Positions 62,862 to 64,000 of a stretch of 64,000 nt of DNA are shown piece after piece. The position numbers and the translations under genes were made by a program. Each line of letters starts with the position of its first letter. The stretch's first letter is position 1. Below the pieces are notes generated by a model that did not search any database, was not told where the DNA came from, and was given only the letters and a program-made list of their open reading frames with translations. Source of the stretch: Tetrastigma voinierianum (taxonomy: Eukaryota; Streptophyta; Magnoliopsida; Vitales; Vitaceae). The stretch lies in contig JAEQBH010002867.1 of the NCBI GenBank assembly GCA_016808115.1, forward strand, positions 123,632 to 187,631, given 5' to 3'.

Positions 62862-62935
62862 AACCCCTTAACCCTCCCATCCCTATGCTTGCTTGAGCTC
62901 TTAACCACTTAAACCAGTCCATTATTAGTGCTTAT
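62862..62935 (-). mobile_element. Possible SINE remnant
   Basis: The minus strand reads CTGGTTTAAGTGGTTAAGAG, A-box-like, then CATAGGGATGGGAGGG as at 50930, and AAGGGGTTTCGAT, B-box-like. Short and decayed. Confidence 0.35.
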
Positions 62936-63162
62936 TGTTTTTAAGATTAAAATTTTGATTTAGATTCATTCTTTTACACTCCTACATTATTAACTACTTT
63001 ATTATAAAATTAAATTTTAAATACTTAGTATATTTATTATTATTATTATTCATGAGTATAATATTTAAATAATATTTTAAGTTTTTCATGGAATATTTTT
63101 CATAATATTTCACTAAAAAAATAATATAAGAAGGAACTAAAAGAACATTGGAGAAAACTAAC

Positions 63163-63438
63163 CTCCCCAAGGAAGTGAACTTCATCTTGAACATGATCTG
63201 CATCATCATATCCTTGAACATCAAATACATGTCTTAGATTCGCACACGAATCCACCTTTATCTCTTTCAAATTCTTGCTTTGACTGCTGCCGGATAAGAC
63301 TGGAGTAGATGTTCACAATCTTCCACTCTTAGGATTCGTAAATTGGAGAAAGAATCAAATGGAAGTTGATGGTGCCATACCTCCTTGATTTTAGGAAGAT
63401 GGTTGAGTTCCAATATCTCCAAATTAGAGAATAATACC
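63163..63438 (-). pseudogene. LRR exon a (one frameshift)
   Basis: Reads VLFSNLEILELNHLPKIKEV then WHHQLPFDSFSNLRILRVEDC in one frame. After a shift near 63285 it continues KNLKEIKVDSCANLRHVFDV in another, up to an AG|GTTAG donor. A single indel separates it from an open 92-codon exon. Confidence 0.78.
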
Positions 63439-63439
63439 T

Positions 63440-64000
63440 ATAAAATAGTACATCATATCATCAATTGAAAAGTTAGCAAAATGTGTATATTCTTTGGTAA
63501 ATGTAATTTATCAATTCCAAGAGGTTGTCATCCTTACTTTATTTATGTTTTAAAAATCATGTAAAAAATCATAGAAAAATTCCTTGGAAAGAACCTTGAC
63601 AATTAAGTTTAAAATAGAAAAGTCCCTGATGGACCATTTTCTCTTTTGAATTCAGCAAACAAATAATATTCTCTGAAATGATCCTATGGATTAAGTATAG
63701 ATTCTAATGGCATGTTATTTTTGGTCCTATCAATCGCTTATTATTTTTAATTGTGATGTTAATTCCCTTTCATATGCCAAAAATCGTTTTGTGAAGATCT
63801 TGAGAATTACAAAAAAAATTATTATTATTATTATTTGTACAAAATTTATTAACAACAACAATCTATTTAATGATAAAGTTTTTATTTTAAAAAATATAGG
63901 AAAAATAATAATTTAAATCCTGAATTTTCACCACATTTCCATTTATATCATGAAATAAAAAAGCTTTTTTTTAAATATATGTACTTTCATTTTAAGAGTA
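63440..64000. other. AT-rich intron-like DNA
   Basis: No coding block was recognised. It probably continues the intron upstream of exon a. Confidence 0.45.

Larger units (their letters stand above)
55608..63438 (-). pseudogene. 3' part of a second CC-NB-LRR gene: four LRR exons
   Basis: Four minus-strand exons share one design. Each is preceded by a TAG acceptor, starts with GTNT encoding V-x-F-x-NLE, ends at GTTAG, and is separated from the next by long AT-rich introns. The NB-ARC part must lie above 64000 if the gene is complete. Three exons are frameshifted or carry stops and one is open, so the locus is probably a pseudogene, unless base errors are responsible. The c-b intron (57213-61214) hosts a SINE and a solo LTR. 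No terminal exon or poly-A signal was identified below 55608. Confidence 0.75.

Overview
The window reads as nuclear DNA of a dicot plant, probably a cucurbit. Bacterial genes, operons and rRNA are absent. AT-rich non-coding DNA alternates with Ty3/gypsy retrotransposons, tRNA-derived SINEs, (TA)n tracts, and broken intron-containing genes. The cucurbit guess rests on memory of cucurbit CC-NB-LRR proteins, whose LRR wording the right-hand exons resemble; it is an inference. I found no intact protein-coding gene.

Layout. 1-2048: AT-rich DNA with a SINE-like block. 2054-20054: a Ty3/gypsy element (family I, element 1) bounded by the 5-bp duplication AATTT. Its 5' LTR is split by a reverse solo LTR of the same family (duplication AATGT), which is itself split by a complete family II element at 4497-11560 (duplication CACGG). 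20060-23271: low-copy DNA with a foldback module and a perfect 48-bp tandem duplication. 23272-27199: a very long AT-rich LTR (family III). 27283-30075: a reverse family I LTR fragment abutting a forward family I LTR with a truncated leader. 30075-35247: low-copy DNA holding two tandem broken copies of the first two coding exons of a TAF10-like gene. 35248-48219: a hAT-like non-autonomous transposon (8-bp duplication CTTTCACC) split by family I element 2 (36486-47937, duplication TATCT), which carries one more nested LTR. 48220-52190: AT-rich DNA, a reverse family I LTR and an LRR exon scrap. 52205-54650: a headless CC-NB-LRR-type pseudogene on the minus strand. 55608-63438: four LRR exons, minus strand, of a second NLR gene whose 5' end lies beyond the window; one of its introns holds a solo family I LTR (duplication GATAA).

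How the parts relate. Ten family I LTRs in two subfamilies dominate the window. Family I has a degenerate initiator-Met primer site, a hairpin-rich leader, gag-pol remnants with domain order protease, RT, RNase H, integrase and a C-terminal chromodomain-like tail, and a polypurine tract at the 3' LTR. No element could encode its own proteins now. The right end looks like the edge of an NLR cluster being eroded by frameshifts and colonised by repeats. I see no evidence of a new enzymatic or defence system. The most unusual content is the precisely decodable nesting, the structured non-coding leader and LTR repeats of family I, and the modular LRR exons.
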